Source: Gloeophyllum trabeum ATCC 11539
Taxonomy: Eukaryota > Basidiomycota > Agaricomycetes > Gloeophyllales > Gloeophyllaceae
Length of the DNA stretch: 64,000 bases
Direction of reading: 5' to 3'
Assembly: GCF_000344685.1 (NCBI RefSeq)
Contig: NW_006920421.1
Location: 1,176,446 to 1,240,445, forward strand
Numbering within the stretch: position 1 is the first letter of the stretch; each line of letters begins with the position of its first letter. The position numbers and the translations under genes are program-made. Shown one piece after another: positions 11,759 through 21,738 of this stretch. The notes under the pieces are model-generated. The model did not search any database. It was not told the origin of the DNA and saw only the letters and a program-made list of their open reading frames with translations.

Positions 11759-12852
11759 GTGATTTCTGAGCTTGCGGGATGCAGCATAAGCACAGTCTTC
11801 GAAGTTCTCCGACTCTACTAGTACACGGAATACGGCACAGTCATCAACCCGAATGCTAGACCTCGAGGCCGGCCGCGCACTCTGGACATGCAGGATATGA
11901 ACTTCGTGCGATCAGTAATTGAGGGAGAGCCTGCTATCTACCTTGATGAGCTACGAGATCGNNNNNNNNNNNNNNNNNNNNNNNNNNNNNNNNNNNNNNN
12001 NNNNNNNNNNNNNNNNNNNNNNNNNNNNNNNNNNNNNNNNNNNNNNNNNNNNNNNNNNNNNNNNNNNNNNNNNNNNNNNNNNNNNNNNNNNNNNNNNNNN
12101 NNNNNNNNNNNNNNNNNNNNNNNNNNNNNNNNNNNNNNNNNNNNNNNNNNNNNNNNNNNNNNNNNNNNNNNNNNNNNNNNNNNNNNNNNNNNNNNNNNNN
12201 NNNNNNNNNNNNNNNNNNNNNNNNNNNNNNNNNNNNNNNNNNNNNNNNNNNNNNNNNNNNNNNNNNNNNNNNNNNNNNNNNNNNNNNNNNNNNNNNNNNN
12301 NNNNNNNNNNNNNNNNNNNNNNNNNNNNNNNNNNNNNNNNNNNNNNNNNNNNNNNNNNNNNNNNNNNNNNNNNNNNNNNNNNNNNNNNNNNNNNNNNNNN
12401 NNNNNNNNNNNNNNNNNNNNNNNNNNNNNNNNNNNNNNNNNNNNNNNNNNNNNNNNNNNNNNNNNNNNNNNNNNNNNNNNNNNNNNNNNNNNNNNNNNNN
12501 NNNNNNNNNNNNNNNNNNNNNNNNNNNNNNNNNNNNNNNNNNNNNNNNNNNNNNNNNNNNNNNNNNNNNNNNNNNNNNNNNNNNNNNNNNNNNNNNNNNN
12601 NNNNNNNNNNNNNNNNNNNNNNNNNNNNNNNNNNNNNNNNNNNNNNNNNGTGATTTCTGAGCTTGCGGGATGCAGCATAAGCACAGTCTTCGAAGTTCTC
12701 CGACTCTACTAGTACACGGAATACGGCACAGTCATCAACCCGAATGCTAGACCTCGAGGCCGGCCGCGCACTCTGGACATGCAGGATATGAACTTCGTGC
12801 GATCAGTAATTGAGGGAGAGCCTGCTATCTACCTTGATGAGCTACGAGATCG
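11759..12852. repeat. 203-bp duplication flanking the N run 11962-12649
   Basis: Bases 11759-11961 reappear at 12650-12852 without a difference that I can see, with 688 Ns between. The pattern is the same as in copy A and in the copia element, which points to overlapping contig ends joined by a false gap. Confidence 0.85.
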
Positions 12853-12915
12853 AGTCTACAACAGACTACACAGCACATGCAGTTTGTCAGCCTGAGGGCG
12901 GGCTGCAGTCTACAG

Positions 12916-13024
12916 AGTCACACAGTCACAAGAAGCCATCTCGCATTACTGCATATGGGTATATTTGGCTCGAACAAACAATGCTCACGGAAACCCGATT
13001 TTCGGTTTCATATGCAAATGACTG
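12916..13024 (-). repeat. Right 109-bp terminal inverted repeat of copy B
   Basis: Inverse of 11525-11633. It ends at 13024 and is followed by the TA target duplication. Confidence 0.85.
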
Positions 13025-13960
13025 TATAGTATGCAGGTGAGAATACGGCACCTACAATGGTCCCACAAAGCTTCTCCCGATTAAGTTTCGAAGCCTCAGC
13101 CCAGGGCGTGTACATGGGATCCTCTAAATCCATGTGGTTGTCTGCAGCTGGGCCCCGACAACGGGTTGTTAAAGCAGGGCGAGGGCCCACCGCTCCAGTG
13201 CCTCTTGAATAGCGCAATATCAAGCCAAAGATGACTGTCGATTTGGGGCGTCGACCGCATCACGGAGAGTCAGGCTGACAGTATATAAAGCAGACGCGCA
13301 GGTCGTACCTGGGCCGAGAGATTACAGGCGGGACGATTCGAGAATAAGGAGCAACTCTGTCTCCGGCATACTCAGTACTGCGCATTGACAAGCACTGCGC
13401 ATCGGTCCCGGCGGTGTGCATGGATGTCGGGGCAAAGCAGGGATCTAGCCGCGGCCGATAGACCAATCGGCGGTAGTAAATCTGGGCGCGTATGGCTCGG
13501 ACGCCGGCGTTGATGGCGATCAGAGATGCGGGGAAAGCGTAAGTTGTGGCAGGTGGCTGGCTGCCCCGCTGGGATTTGAATGATCGGTTCGTGGCGGGGA
13601 AGTAGCGTCGCCGCTGTGGCAGACGACGTCGGGGAAGGGGGGTGAAACGTGAGAAGGCAGGGAAAAGCACTCGCGCAGGGTGTCTTGTGACATAGGCGAG
13701 AAGGCTCACGGGTTCGATTGGCTGGCCCGCTTGTGCATTGCCTGATGGCGGCTCCTGGCTACCAACCAAGTTCCTGTTTCCCTCAATGCGGCTCCTATAT
13801 AACGCCTGCCTCTCTCCCACAGCGTCGCTATTTCCTCTCGCTCTGGAAGCACCGCCAATTATATCCCCGTCCGCTGCTTTCCCAGCCATATATACCCTCT
13901 TCTGCTTTCCGTTTCTCACCGTGCGCGATACCCTCCTAAGACTGCCCCAGTCGGACAGCA
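13025..13960. promoter_or_regulatory. Upstream region of the Ser/Pro-rich protein gene
   Basis: No supported gene. Two TATA-like motifs are visible, CTATATAA near 13796 and CATATATACC near 13888, 70-165 bp upstream of the ATG at 13961. A pyrimidine-rich stretch surrounds them, as is common at fungal transcription starts. A long minus-strand open frame here (13260-13991) is low-complexity and looks like chance. Confidence 0.4.
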
Positions 13961-16065
13961 ATGGCCAGAGAGCACGATCGAGCCCGATCATCGACCGTCG
14001 CCGTAGCCGCGTCCCCGCCCTCCAGCTTCCCTAAACGTTTTGGCTTCCGCGCGCGCAGCGCCAGTCGCTCCCGCACCTCCCAGGAACCAGCTCTCAGCAA
14101 GAAAGACCTGCCCCCTGAACCGGTCTCGGATGCGGATGCTGATAGGAGAGCGGACGGGGAGAGGGGGAGAATCCATAGGACGGACGCTAGCGGCGGAACC
14201 GCGACGGGTAGTGCGTCACCCGCTCTTCAGTCCTCCAGGTTAGTGCGCCCGCGCATTTTGTATTGTACAACAGTCAAAGAGTGCAATGGAGGCGTCTCTG
14301 ATTTTCGTTCTGCATCCACAATGCTCCTAGTCCTGAGGCCACCTAGCCGTGCTAACAACTCCATCTCTAGTAAACTACCCAAGCGCAATGCGAGCAGAGA
14401 CCCAGATCTGTCAGGAGCTGAACGGTGAGCGAATCTGCCCAGTTACATATGTCTTGCGTCGCTGTATGCGCCGTCTTGCCTGCGGTTTCGACGAAAAGAC
14501 GCAGCCGCTGCAAAAAATCGCGGTCAAGCATGCTGATATCTCTCGTAGTGAGGAAACCGGCATCATCAAGCGCATGACGACCAGGATACGCCGCCGCGTC
14601 TCCGGTGCCCTCCCCCAAGTCCCCGCGCACAGCGCCTCCCTCTCCAAGCACGGCTCCCCGCCCCTCCCGAACGAATTTACGAACAAGGAGCTGCGCGAAA
14701 AAGCTCTCCGCGAGCGTGGGCTGCTCCCCACGCGCGACCTCTCTGCGCAGGAGGCCGCGCGCGACCAGTGCAAGACGTACGTGAAGCCCCTGAGCGACGA
14801 GGAGGCGGGGCGCGGCGGCAAGACCGCCGCGATGCGCGTGCGCGAGGAGTACGAGGCGCGCGAGCGGGAGCTACGGTCAGTGCCCCCGTCTGACGAGTGC
14901 GAGGTGCCGAGGATGGACGACGTTGCAGGCACGAGTACGAATGAGGCGCAGGACGTGAGCCGGACTCTGACGGCCAGCCCTGTGTCGGAGAAGCTTACGG
15001 AGCGGGCGGTATCCTCTCCCTCGATTGTCACGACTACACAACCACAACAACCGCACTCCCAGTCCTTGCCGTCGCCTACCTCGCCCACAACCAGCGGCTC
15101 CTTTTCCGACCGATTCGCGCGTCTCCCGCCGCACCCCACCAAGCGACCCCCTCCTCCGCCCATCCAAATCTCCTCCTCCCCCGCCACGCCCGTAAACGCC
15201 ACCCCAAAACTCTTGCCCTCTCCCCCACCCCACGTCCCTTCGTCCTCTGCTCCGCTCTCCCCGACAGCGTCCCGCCCCGGCCTGATCAAGAGCAACAGCA
15301 CGAGCACGCGCAACACGACCGACTCGGAGGTGCCCTCGCTCTCGCTCTCCGCGTCCGACTCGTCGAGCGTGCAGTCGCCGGCGTCGCCGCGGGACGTCGA
15401 GCTGCAGGACATGCGCCGCCGGGCGTCCCTCGGGCCCATCGACGGGGTCCTGGGCAACCCGCAGGAGGCGTTCACGCCGCTGCAGCGGATCGCGGAGATG
15501 GAGATGCGCGCGGGGTGTGACGAGCACGGCGTCGCGCGCGGGAGGGCGCGGGAGAGCAAGACGAAGACGCTTCCGCTGCCCCCCGCGCATGTGACTGCAA
15601 GGCCAGTGAGCGCGGCGCCGTCGGAGGCGAGTTCGACCGAGAAGCGCAAGTCCTTCGCGCTCTTCTCGAGACGGGTGAGCTGTCGATCCTCTGTCTCGTT
15701 TGAATGAGCTCTGATTGATTGTTTGATAGCCATCTGGCTCTGCGTCTGACTCTGAAGGCCCTTCACTCAAGAAAGGTTCCTTCACCAGCTTGCGTCGGAC
15801 ACTCAACGGCGGGGAGAAGCGACCGAAGACCTCGTACAACCCCCCGCCGTCCAGCTTCGCTGGGCGCCACAGGGGTGCTTCCGCCCCTGCCCCGCGCCCT
15901 CCCTCTGAGTATGTGGACGATGCGGATAGTAAGCGGCCCGGGGTAGGCCTGCGGAGGGCGCCCGCGAACCCGACAATGCATTCTCGTGGCAGCATATTGT
16001 TGGAGATGAAGGGGATCGAGGATTCGGAAAGCCGGCGGTTGAGTGAGATGGCGTTTTTGGACTAG
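13961..16065 (+). CDS. Disordered Ser/Pro-rich protein, function unknown
   Basis: Exon 1 (13961 to about 14239) starts MAREHDRARSSTVAVAASPP and is rich in Arg, Ser and Ala. After introns around 14240-14370 and 14427-14550 a long exon runs to about 15672. It includes EETGIIKRMTTRIRRRVSG, then KELREKALRERGLLPTRDLS (a charged, possibly helical segment), EEYEARERELRSVPPSDE, and a long Ser/Pro/Thr-rich tract (for example PPPPPIQISSSPATPVNATP). The last exon encodes KKGSFTSLRRTLNGGEKRPK and ends SRRLSEMAFLD at 16065. No catalytic domain is seen. Many Ser-Pro and Arg-x-x-Ser sites suggest regulation by phosphorylation. GC content is very high in the middle exon. I do not recognise the family. Confidence 0.75.
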
Positions 16066-16511
16066 TTTCGCGAGGCGCTAGCCCGGGACATAGTACTAGT
16101 ACCACCCACTTTCGTTCATGTTCGTTCTAACTTCTGTGCAATTGTGTATACTGTACATTTCGCGAGTAATATTTATTCGTCATCCATCTGGGGCGGAATG
16201 ATGAACGTTCATCGCATGCTGGACTCGGTTTCCGAAAGGGCGCTCTCGGGCCCGCGAAGCACTGAGAACGTGGAAGCGCACGCCCCATCTGATTGGCTAG
16301 TCTATCAGCCGGTGGTTGCCGTCCTCCTCCCGCTCCCCTTCGCAGAGATTCCGAGCATGTGCTTCCGGTCACCGTAGTGCTGCGTTACTTGGCCATGACA
16401 ATGTGCTGCCGGAAGCAGTGGCAGATAAACTATCCGGTGCGGGGTAGGCGTGAGTACGAGTAACGTATAAAGCTGGGAGGGATTGCGTAGGGTGGTGGGA
16501 CTCGCACTACC
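16066..16511. other. 3' flank of Ser/Pro-rich gene and SurE promoter
   Basis: No gene is seen. A TATA box (TATAAA, 16466-16471) lies 41 bp upstream of the SurE-like start codon. Confidence 0.5.
16466..16471 (+). promoter_or_regulatory. TATA box of the SurE-like gene
   Basis: TATAAA lies 41 bp before the ATG at 16512, a fitting distance for a short 5' leader. Confidence 0.5.
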
Positions 16512-17690
16512 ATGGCTGTCCTTCGCTCTCTGCTCGTGTGCGCGCTGTGGGCGGTGGGTGCGACGGCGGTTCCGGCTCGTCGACAGGCGGGAGTTAGTCT
16601 GCTGCTTAGCAATGACGATGGATGTGAGTAGATGTACTTCAAGGGATATATCGGTTGAGTAATGTTATTATACCAGGGGCGGAGGCGAATATCCGGGCGT
16701 TGTACGCTGAAGCCAAGAGCGCTGGGTACAATGTAGGATTTTGTTTTGTTTTTCGATGCCAGGTTAAGAACAGGACTTGACGCTCCCGATTCACATAGGT
16801 CCTCTTGTCCGCTCCAGCGGAGAATCAGTCCGGCACCGGGTCCACATCCGTGACGCCTACGCCTCTCGACGAGCCTGGGGAGTTCGACAGCATCCCCGCC
16901 GGGTCTCCTGCAGAGGGACATAACGCCACGGACGGTAAGCTTGAATCTTGGACATTGAAGTGCATATATGCATCAGTGAGTGATGACTCGGACTGCGTAG
17001 ATCATATATGGTATGTCAACGCACATCCGGTGGACGCAGTCCAGTTTGGCGTGCAAAACCTGTCCTCCACGTACCTCGGTGGCCCGCCGTCGCTCATCCT
17101 TACGGGGCCCAATGTCGGCAGTAAGTATAGCTACTCTCTTCGCCATGACGCTGATACAATCCCTATACGCCATCCTAGACAATCTGGGGATAGTCACCCA
17201 GTTCTCTGGCACCGTGGGGGCCGCCTCTGAAGGCGCGAAGCTGGGCATCCCATCAATAGCCTTCAGCGCGGCCACCGGATCAGAACGATCATACACGGAG
17301 CTCGCGCCCGGGGACTACAGCTACATCTACGCCCAAGCCTCCCTGCGGCTCGCCGGCGCGCTCGTCCAGTCCGGCGCGACGCCGTACCTCCCTGCCGGCA
17401 CCGCGCTGAACGTGAACTTCCCAGCAGCCGGACCCGGGACAGACTGCGCGAGTCCCGAGGATTTCAAGTTCGTTTTGTCGAGGGTGTACAGCGTTCTGGG
17501 GTTACCCGTGGATGTGCAGACGTGCGGGTCCTCGTCGTTGCCGAGCGAGAGCAGCGTTGTTGGCACGGACGGGTGCTATGCGAGCGTTAGTGTCTTCAAG
17601 GCGAGCTCGAAGACGGACGCGAGCAAGAGTGATCAGCAAACGGTGTTGAATAGCTTGGGTGCACTGCTGACCTGTCTTCCTAATGATTAG
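16512..17690 (+). CDS. Secreted SurE-like acid phosphatase/nucleotidase
   Basis: The start MAVLRSLLVCALWAVGATAV is a signal peptide. After a short intron the SurE metal site follows: LLLSNDDGWAEANIRALYAE, then LLSAPAENQSGTG and later ILTGPNVGSNLG. These give the Asp-Asp, Ser and Asn metal ligands of the SurE family, which removes phosphate from nucleotides and other monoesters. Further segments are GAASEGAKLGIPSIAFSA and LPAGTALNVNFP. The C-terminal part has Cys pairs (DCASPEDF, VQTCGSSS, GCYASVSV, LLTCLPND) that could form disulfides in a secreted enzyme. Introns lie near 16624-16679, 16735-16798, 16936-17010 and 17121-17182. The protein is about 300 residues. A broken second copy lies at 19780-20045. 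Confidence 0.88.
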
Positions 17691-18217
17691 ATTGTGCGTG
17701 GGATGTTATATATGAAGAGTGCTGTACGGGGACAATCTATGAGTACGCAGCACATTCGGGGAAGGGGTCATAAATGCATAACCTGGGACTTTATGCGATA
17801 TCCTGCAGATGGTGGGACCTGCCCGTCTGACCGCCTTCCGACCACTGTGCAGTCCAAATATACCTGCGAGAGTGTATGGGGTTGATCGAGATGACTACTG
17901 ATGAGAATGGGCAGCGGGCAGCTTTATTGGATTGGTGTGTACGATTTTCGCTTGGAATGTGGTCATTTGTTCGCTCTCGGCTGCATTCATCGATTAGACG
18001 GTGCTTCAGTGCATAACGGCGAAAATGATGCTCAGCAATCAAATAGGCATCACGTCGGAAGAAGTGGAAGGCAGGAAAGCCACATAATTTCGCGCCACCA
18101 TGTCACTATTCTTAACTTTCTATTTCCAATGGGAGGAGTGTATCGTGCCTACTCATCGTAACCGCAAATGCTGAAAGGGAGGTCGATGACCCTCGGCGTG
18201 GAGGACCTAAACCACTA
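17691..18217. other. Intergenic between SurE-like gene and panB
   Basis: Convergent 3' flanks of the two genes. No further feature is recognised. Confidence 0.5.
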
Positions 18218-19246
18218 TCAACTCTTCTCGGCCTCTAGAAACCTTTCCCATTCCGACTGAGCCATCTCGTAACTCTCACTCGTCAAGTCTGGGAAGCTTC
18301 GCTCCTTAACCGCAATAACGAAGCATGTAACCCCCTTCTTCTCTTCCGCTTGGCCGTCCGCGAAGCGTCGCGCGAACTTGGCTTTATGCCCATGCCACGT
18401 CCCCATGAGGTCATCCCACACGAGAACCTGTCCATTGGTCCCGGGTCCGGCACCTATCCCAATCGTGGGCACGGACAGCCTGTTGGTGATATGCGTGGCG
18501 AGAAGATGCGGGATCGCCTCCAGGAGGATGGAGAATGCGCCGGCGGATTCAAGGGTTAAAGCGGTCCGGAGGACGGACAATGCGGATTGGGCGTCCTTGC
18601 CCTGCACGCGATATCCTGAGAGCGAAGTGTGGCGCTGGGGAGTGAGACCCATATGCACAATGACGGGTATGCCGACGCTGGTCAGCTTGCGGACTGTAGG
18701 CGCGAGCTCTTCCCCGCCCTCCATTTTGACGCCTTCCGCACCCCCGTCCTGAACCAGCCTGATGGCGTTCCGCAACGCGTCTTCGGGGGAGGTGTAGTAG
18801 GCGCCGAAAGGCATGTCTGCGATCAAGAACGGATTTTTGCTGCCGCGCGAGACTGCGCGACAGTGGTGCACCATCTCGTCCATCGTCAGTCGAGTGGTCG
18901 AGTCGTAGCCCAAGCACACTTGACCCAGGGAGTCCCCGCATAACGTCATATCCGCCCCGTACAAATCGCAGGCCCGGCCCGTGGGGAAATCATAGGCGGT
19001 GACTATCGCTATAGGTGTACCCGCATGGCGCATCTTGTTTAAAGTCTATTGTGACCTTCTTCCGGGCTTCATACATACATCAGGATGTCGGCAAGTCAGA
19101 GCAGGAAGGGTCTACGCACGTGCAGATCCCCCGCCTGGAGTCTCAGTACCATTCGTATCAGGTGGTCGAACGCTCATCCGTCTTGTCCCACCCAGTACGA
19201 AAGGCCGAAGACCTGCTGCAGAGCGAACGGTATGTACCTTGAACAT
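18218..19246 (-). CDS. panB: Ketopantoate hydroxymethyltransferase (PanB/Ecm31), with apparent frameshift
   Basis: The body from 19033 encodes a PanB barrel that adds a hydroxymethyl group to ketoisovalerate for pantothenate and CoA synthesis. Metal and catalytic residues are present: TLCGDSLGQ, LIADMPFGAYY, GVKMEGG, SILLEAIP, and the signature VPTIGIGAGPGTNGQVLVWD. Upstream, an ATG at 19246 opens a good mitochondrial targeting peptide (MFKVHTVRSAAGLRPFVLGG, then TRRMSVRPPDTNG). After an intron at about 19119-19067, RKKVTID follows in frame. The next conserved residues (TLNKMRHAG) lie in another frame, as if two bases were lost near 19045. So either the gene is damaged, the sequence has an error, or translation starts at 19033 without the targeting peptide. 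Length and domain are otherwise complete. Confidence 0.85.
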
Positions 19247-19779
19247 CGGTCAGGTCTTCGTCGTGCTTGTTTGTGGAAGATTCTGGGGCTGATAGAAAGG
19301 CATCGTAGAGCAGAACGGCCGTAGCGATGATAACATAAATAAAAGTAGCCACCTTCGACGGGATGATATGGGCATCGTGCCGCTGAGACTACCAGAGCCA
19401 CGCAGAGCCCGAGCCCGTCTCAAACGGGATGTCGCGGGTCGGCATTGGCCCGCCGTCTAAGATACTGAGGCTCCTTTGTCCCAACACGTATAAGCGAGCG
19501 GAGGCGTGTCGACACGGACAGTCAGTGTACATAAACTGGTAGTCTCACCATTCAGAGGGTAGTAGTACGCTGAGGATAGGTGCAGACAGCCAATCGGAGC
19601 AGCAGAGATACTTCTTGATTAGCATGTAATAGTTGTGGGGTCTTCATCTTCATAGCCGTACTTCGCATCCATTGGGCACCACCTCTCAAGTGATGTCGCT
19701 TATGGCGGTTTCAAGGCTACCGATGAATGATCATTCAAACCTACTGCTATCATCAATAAGTATGATGATCAAATTCTAT
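19247..19779. other. Intergenic upstream of panB
   Basis: No gene is recognised. It holds the panB promoter. The right part may include further unrecognised remains of the duplicated SurE-like gene. Confidence 0.45.
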
Positions 19780-20045
19780 GAGCTGCTCACCCAGTCTGGC
19801 TCGCCGCCGTACCTCCCTGTCCGGCACGGCGTTGAGCGTAAACTACCCAGCCGGGGAGCGAGTATGGACAGCTAGTGCCAATAATTTAAGCCCCAGGCTA
19901 TACCACCCTGGTGCTTCCCGCGGGTATAAAACTTGTGATCCTCCTTGTCGCAGAATGAGAGAAGTATTGTTGGCATGGATGGGTGCTACGCGATCCTAGG
20001 CAAGACTCGGTGTGATCAGCTGAATAATATTTGCTTGGGTGCCTC
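19780..20045 (+). pseudogene. Decayed SurE-like gene fragment
   Basis: The stretch around 19790-19850 matches the functional gene's LVQSGATPYLPAGTALNVNF segment at the DNA level (here TQSGSPPYLPV and then out of frame). The part from about 19947 matches its PSESSVVGTDGCYA segment (GAGAAGTATTGTTGGCATGG versus the intact copy), followed by TGATCAG and AGCTTGGGTGC-like bases. Frameshifts and stops break the frame, and the 5' half is missing. It is a dead local duplicate of the gene at 16512-17690. Confidence 0.75.
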
Positions 20046-20309
20046 GTCAATTTAATTTTCACAGTGAGGTATTTTGTTTTCAAGACGCTGTGTTAGACGT
20101 TAGATGGATTATCAATCCGGATGCAGAATTCATGACTATGGAGAAGAGGACAGAAGTGGATCCGATAGAGCTTCCACGACTCGGCCACAATTGCCACAAT
20201 TTCGAGATATATGCTTTACCTTTCTAGTCTCCCACAGTCTCTTGGAACTCTCACGCTGCGTTTGCTCTCGCCACCAAGGTCCGAGGCAGCCCTACTCACT
20301 TGTAACCTG

Positions 20310-21152
20310 ATGGACTCTGCTCGGTTGGAGCCATGGAAAAACAAGCTCATAGAGCTTCCCTCTCGGCTCTCCCTGGAAGTCGACATCATTTTTCCCTCTG
20401 AAGGTGAAGCTGGCCCTACCAAGTTAGCTGTATGTCTCCATCCTTGGTCCTGGCTCGGCGGAAGGAAGGAAGACCCGTGCGTTCGTCGCGTTTCCCGTCT
20501 TCGTGATATCTAAGTGTCGTTCTGTGGGCTGCGTCTAAATCGCAGGACCTTGATGTGTCTGCAGAGAGTCTTCCTCAGAGCTGGGTACTGCGTGGTGAGA
20601 TACAACTCTCGGGGGGTGGGCAAATCCTCAGGGTGGCCGTCTCTCACCGGCGCCAGCGAGGCCCAGGACCTGAAGGACCTTGTGCAGTGGTTGACAGGGA
20701 GGTCGCCCAATGTAGAACATGTGCTGATCGCCGTGAGTCTGAAGCTGGTACGACGTTAGTATATTCAGCACGGCCCTGTTCGTCTACAGGGGTATTCACA
20801 CGGTTCTCTCATCGCATCCCTGCACCCTGTGCTTCCTCCACCCATCAAGACACACCACCTCATTCTCTCGTATCCGCTCGGGCCGAGAGGCTGGCTCACA
20901 GCCTTCAGGACGGGGACATACACCAAAGCATTAGCAACACTCGTGCAGGACCCCGCCGCGGACGTTCTTATTGTCTACGGTACTAGAGACGAGTTTACTG
21001 GTATCGGCAAGTATGATGCATGGGCACAGACGCTCATGCATGAGCGGCGGGCTGTTGCTCTGAGAATTGAACGGGTGGAAGGAGCGACGCATTTCTGGTT
21101 CAACCATCAACAGGAGCTGGAGAGCATTGTGCGAAGTTGGCTGCAGTCGTAA
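20310..21152 (+). CDS. Alpha/beta hydrolase
   Basis: Exon 1 starts MDSARLEPWKNKLIELPSRL and carries CLHPWSWLGG, the HPxxxxGG type oxyanion strand. After an intron near 20479-20543, LMCLQRVFLRAGYCVVRYNS and RGVGKSSG follow. A second intron (about 20731-20788) precedes the nucleophile elbow GYSHGSLIAS, with Ser as the nucleophile. DVLIVYGTRDEFTG supplies the acid Asp, and VEGATHFWFNHQ the catalytic His. The C-terminus ends SWLQS at 21152. At about 240 residues it resembles small serine hydrolases of the KANL3/dienelactone-hydrolase-like type. There is no signal peptide, so it is probably intracellular. The substrate is unknown. Confidence 0.85.
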
Positions 21153-21738
21153 GCTGCTCGAAGTGCCGTGCGGAAGCATTTGTTCTCAGTTGACGTACGC
21201 TGAAGTGCCGCCCGTGGCGATGGGCATGTAAATTTTTGGTTTTATCCCCGTATGATGTCCTCATCATGATGTCTCCGGAAGGCAACTCCTACTCAATGCT
21301 AGGTTCTGTGTCCTATGTCTACGCTCAATGCTTTGCGACGGGATATCCTCGCCTTCTGCGCTCCGGAGTTGTGATATCCAGAGTGCACGACTGAGTCTGG
21401 TATCATATAGACAGCTCTTCATGTTCTTCAAGGCTTCAGCACCTTCCTATCTACCCCGTGGACAGCTACACCGCGCACTTAACCTTATCTATAAACCTTA
21501 TATCAGTATTGAGCCAGGCACATCCTGATACCGCCACTGTTGCTCGGTGTGTTCCTCGACCCGATATCTCTTATGCTGGCAGCACCTGCATCTTGAGTTT
21601 ATATTCCTGCTGTCCTCCGGAGCGACACGCCGCGGCGTTTTCTGCGGCGTTCTGCTATAAGGATCAGTGCAGCGTCCACAGGTCGCTGAGCGCTTCCTCC
21701 CCTTCTTGATCCCCGGTCCTTCTCAGCCTTCTCTTCCT
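21153..21738. other. Intergenic, hydrolase to DUF6533 gene
   Basis: No gene is recognised. TATA-like TGCTATAAGG lies near 21653, about 85 bp before the next start codon. Confidence 0.45.

Larger units (their letters stand above)
11525..13024 (+). mobile_element. Tc1/mariner-type element, copy B (internally deleted)
   Basis: The element is bounded by TA at 11523-11524 and 13025-13026 and begins CAGTCGTTTGCATATG and ends with the inverse, ATTTG..ACTG style termini, as in Tc1/mariner transposons. Terminal inverted repeats are 109 bp. From the ATG at 11687 it encodes MVHLTRQLRERIIVWRHEQN, then a helix-turn-helix (VISELAGCSISTVFEVLRLY) and RGRPRTLDMQDMNF, with in-frame stops at 11756 and 11819. 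No DDE catalytic domain is present. Counting the duplicated contig ends once, the element would be about 609 bp, so it is a non-autonomous derivative that needs a transposase from elsewhere. Confidence 0.85.

Noticed and set aside
13700..13730. GGTTCGATTGG, like a tRNA B box
   Set aside because: It does not match the GGTTCGANTCC consensus, and no A box or cloverleaf is visible around it.
13260..13991. 243-codon minus-strand open frame
   Set aside because: Arg/Pro-rich, no domain, and it covers the promoter and first codons of the plus-strand gene at 13961. It is a GC-bias artefact.
14411..15995. Long minus-strand frames of 372-451 codons opposite the Ser/Pro-rich gene
   Set aside because: They are antisense shadows of a high-GC exon. 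The plus strand has splice sites and a sensible start and stop.
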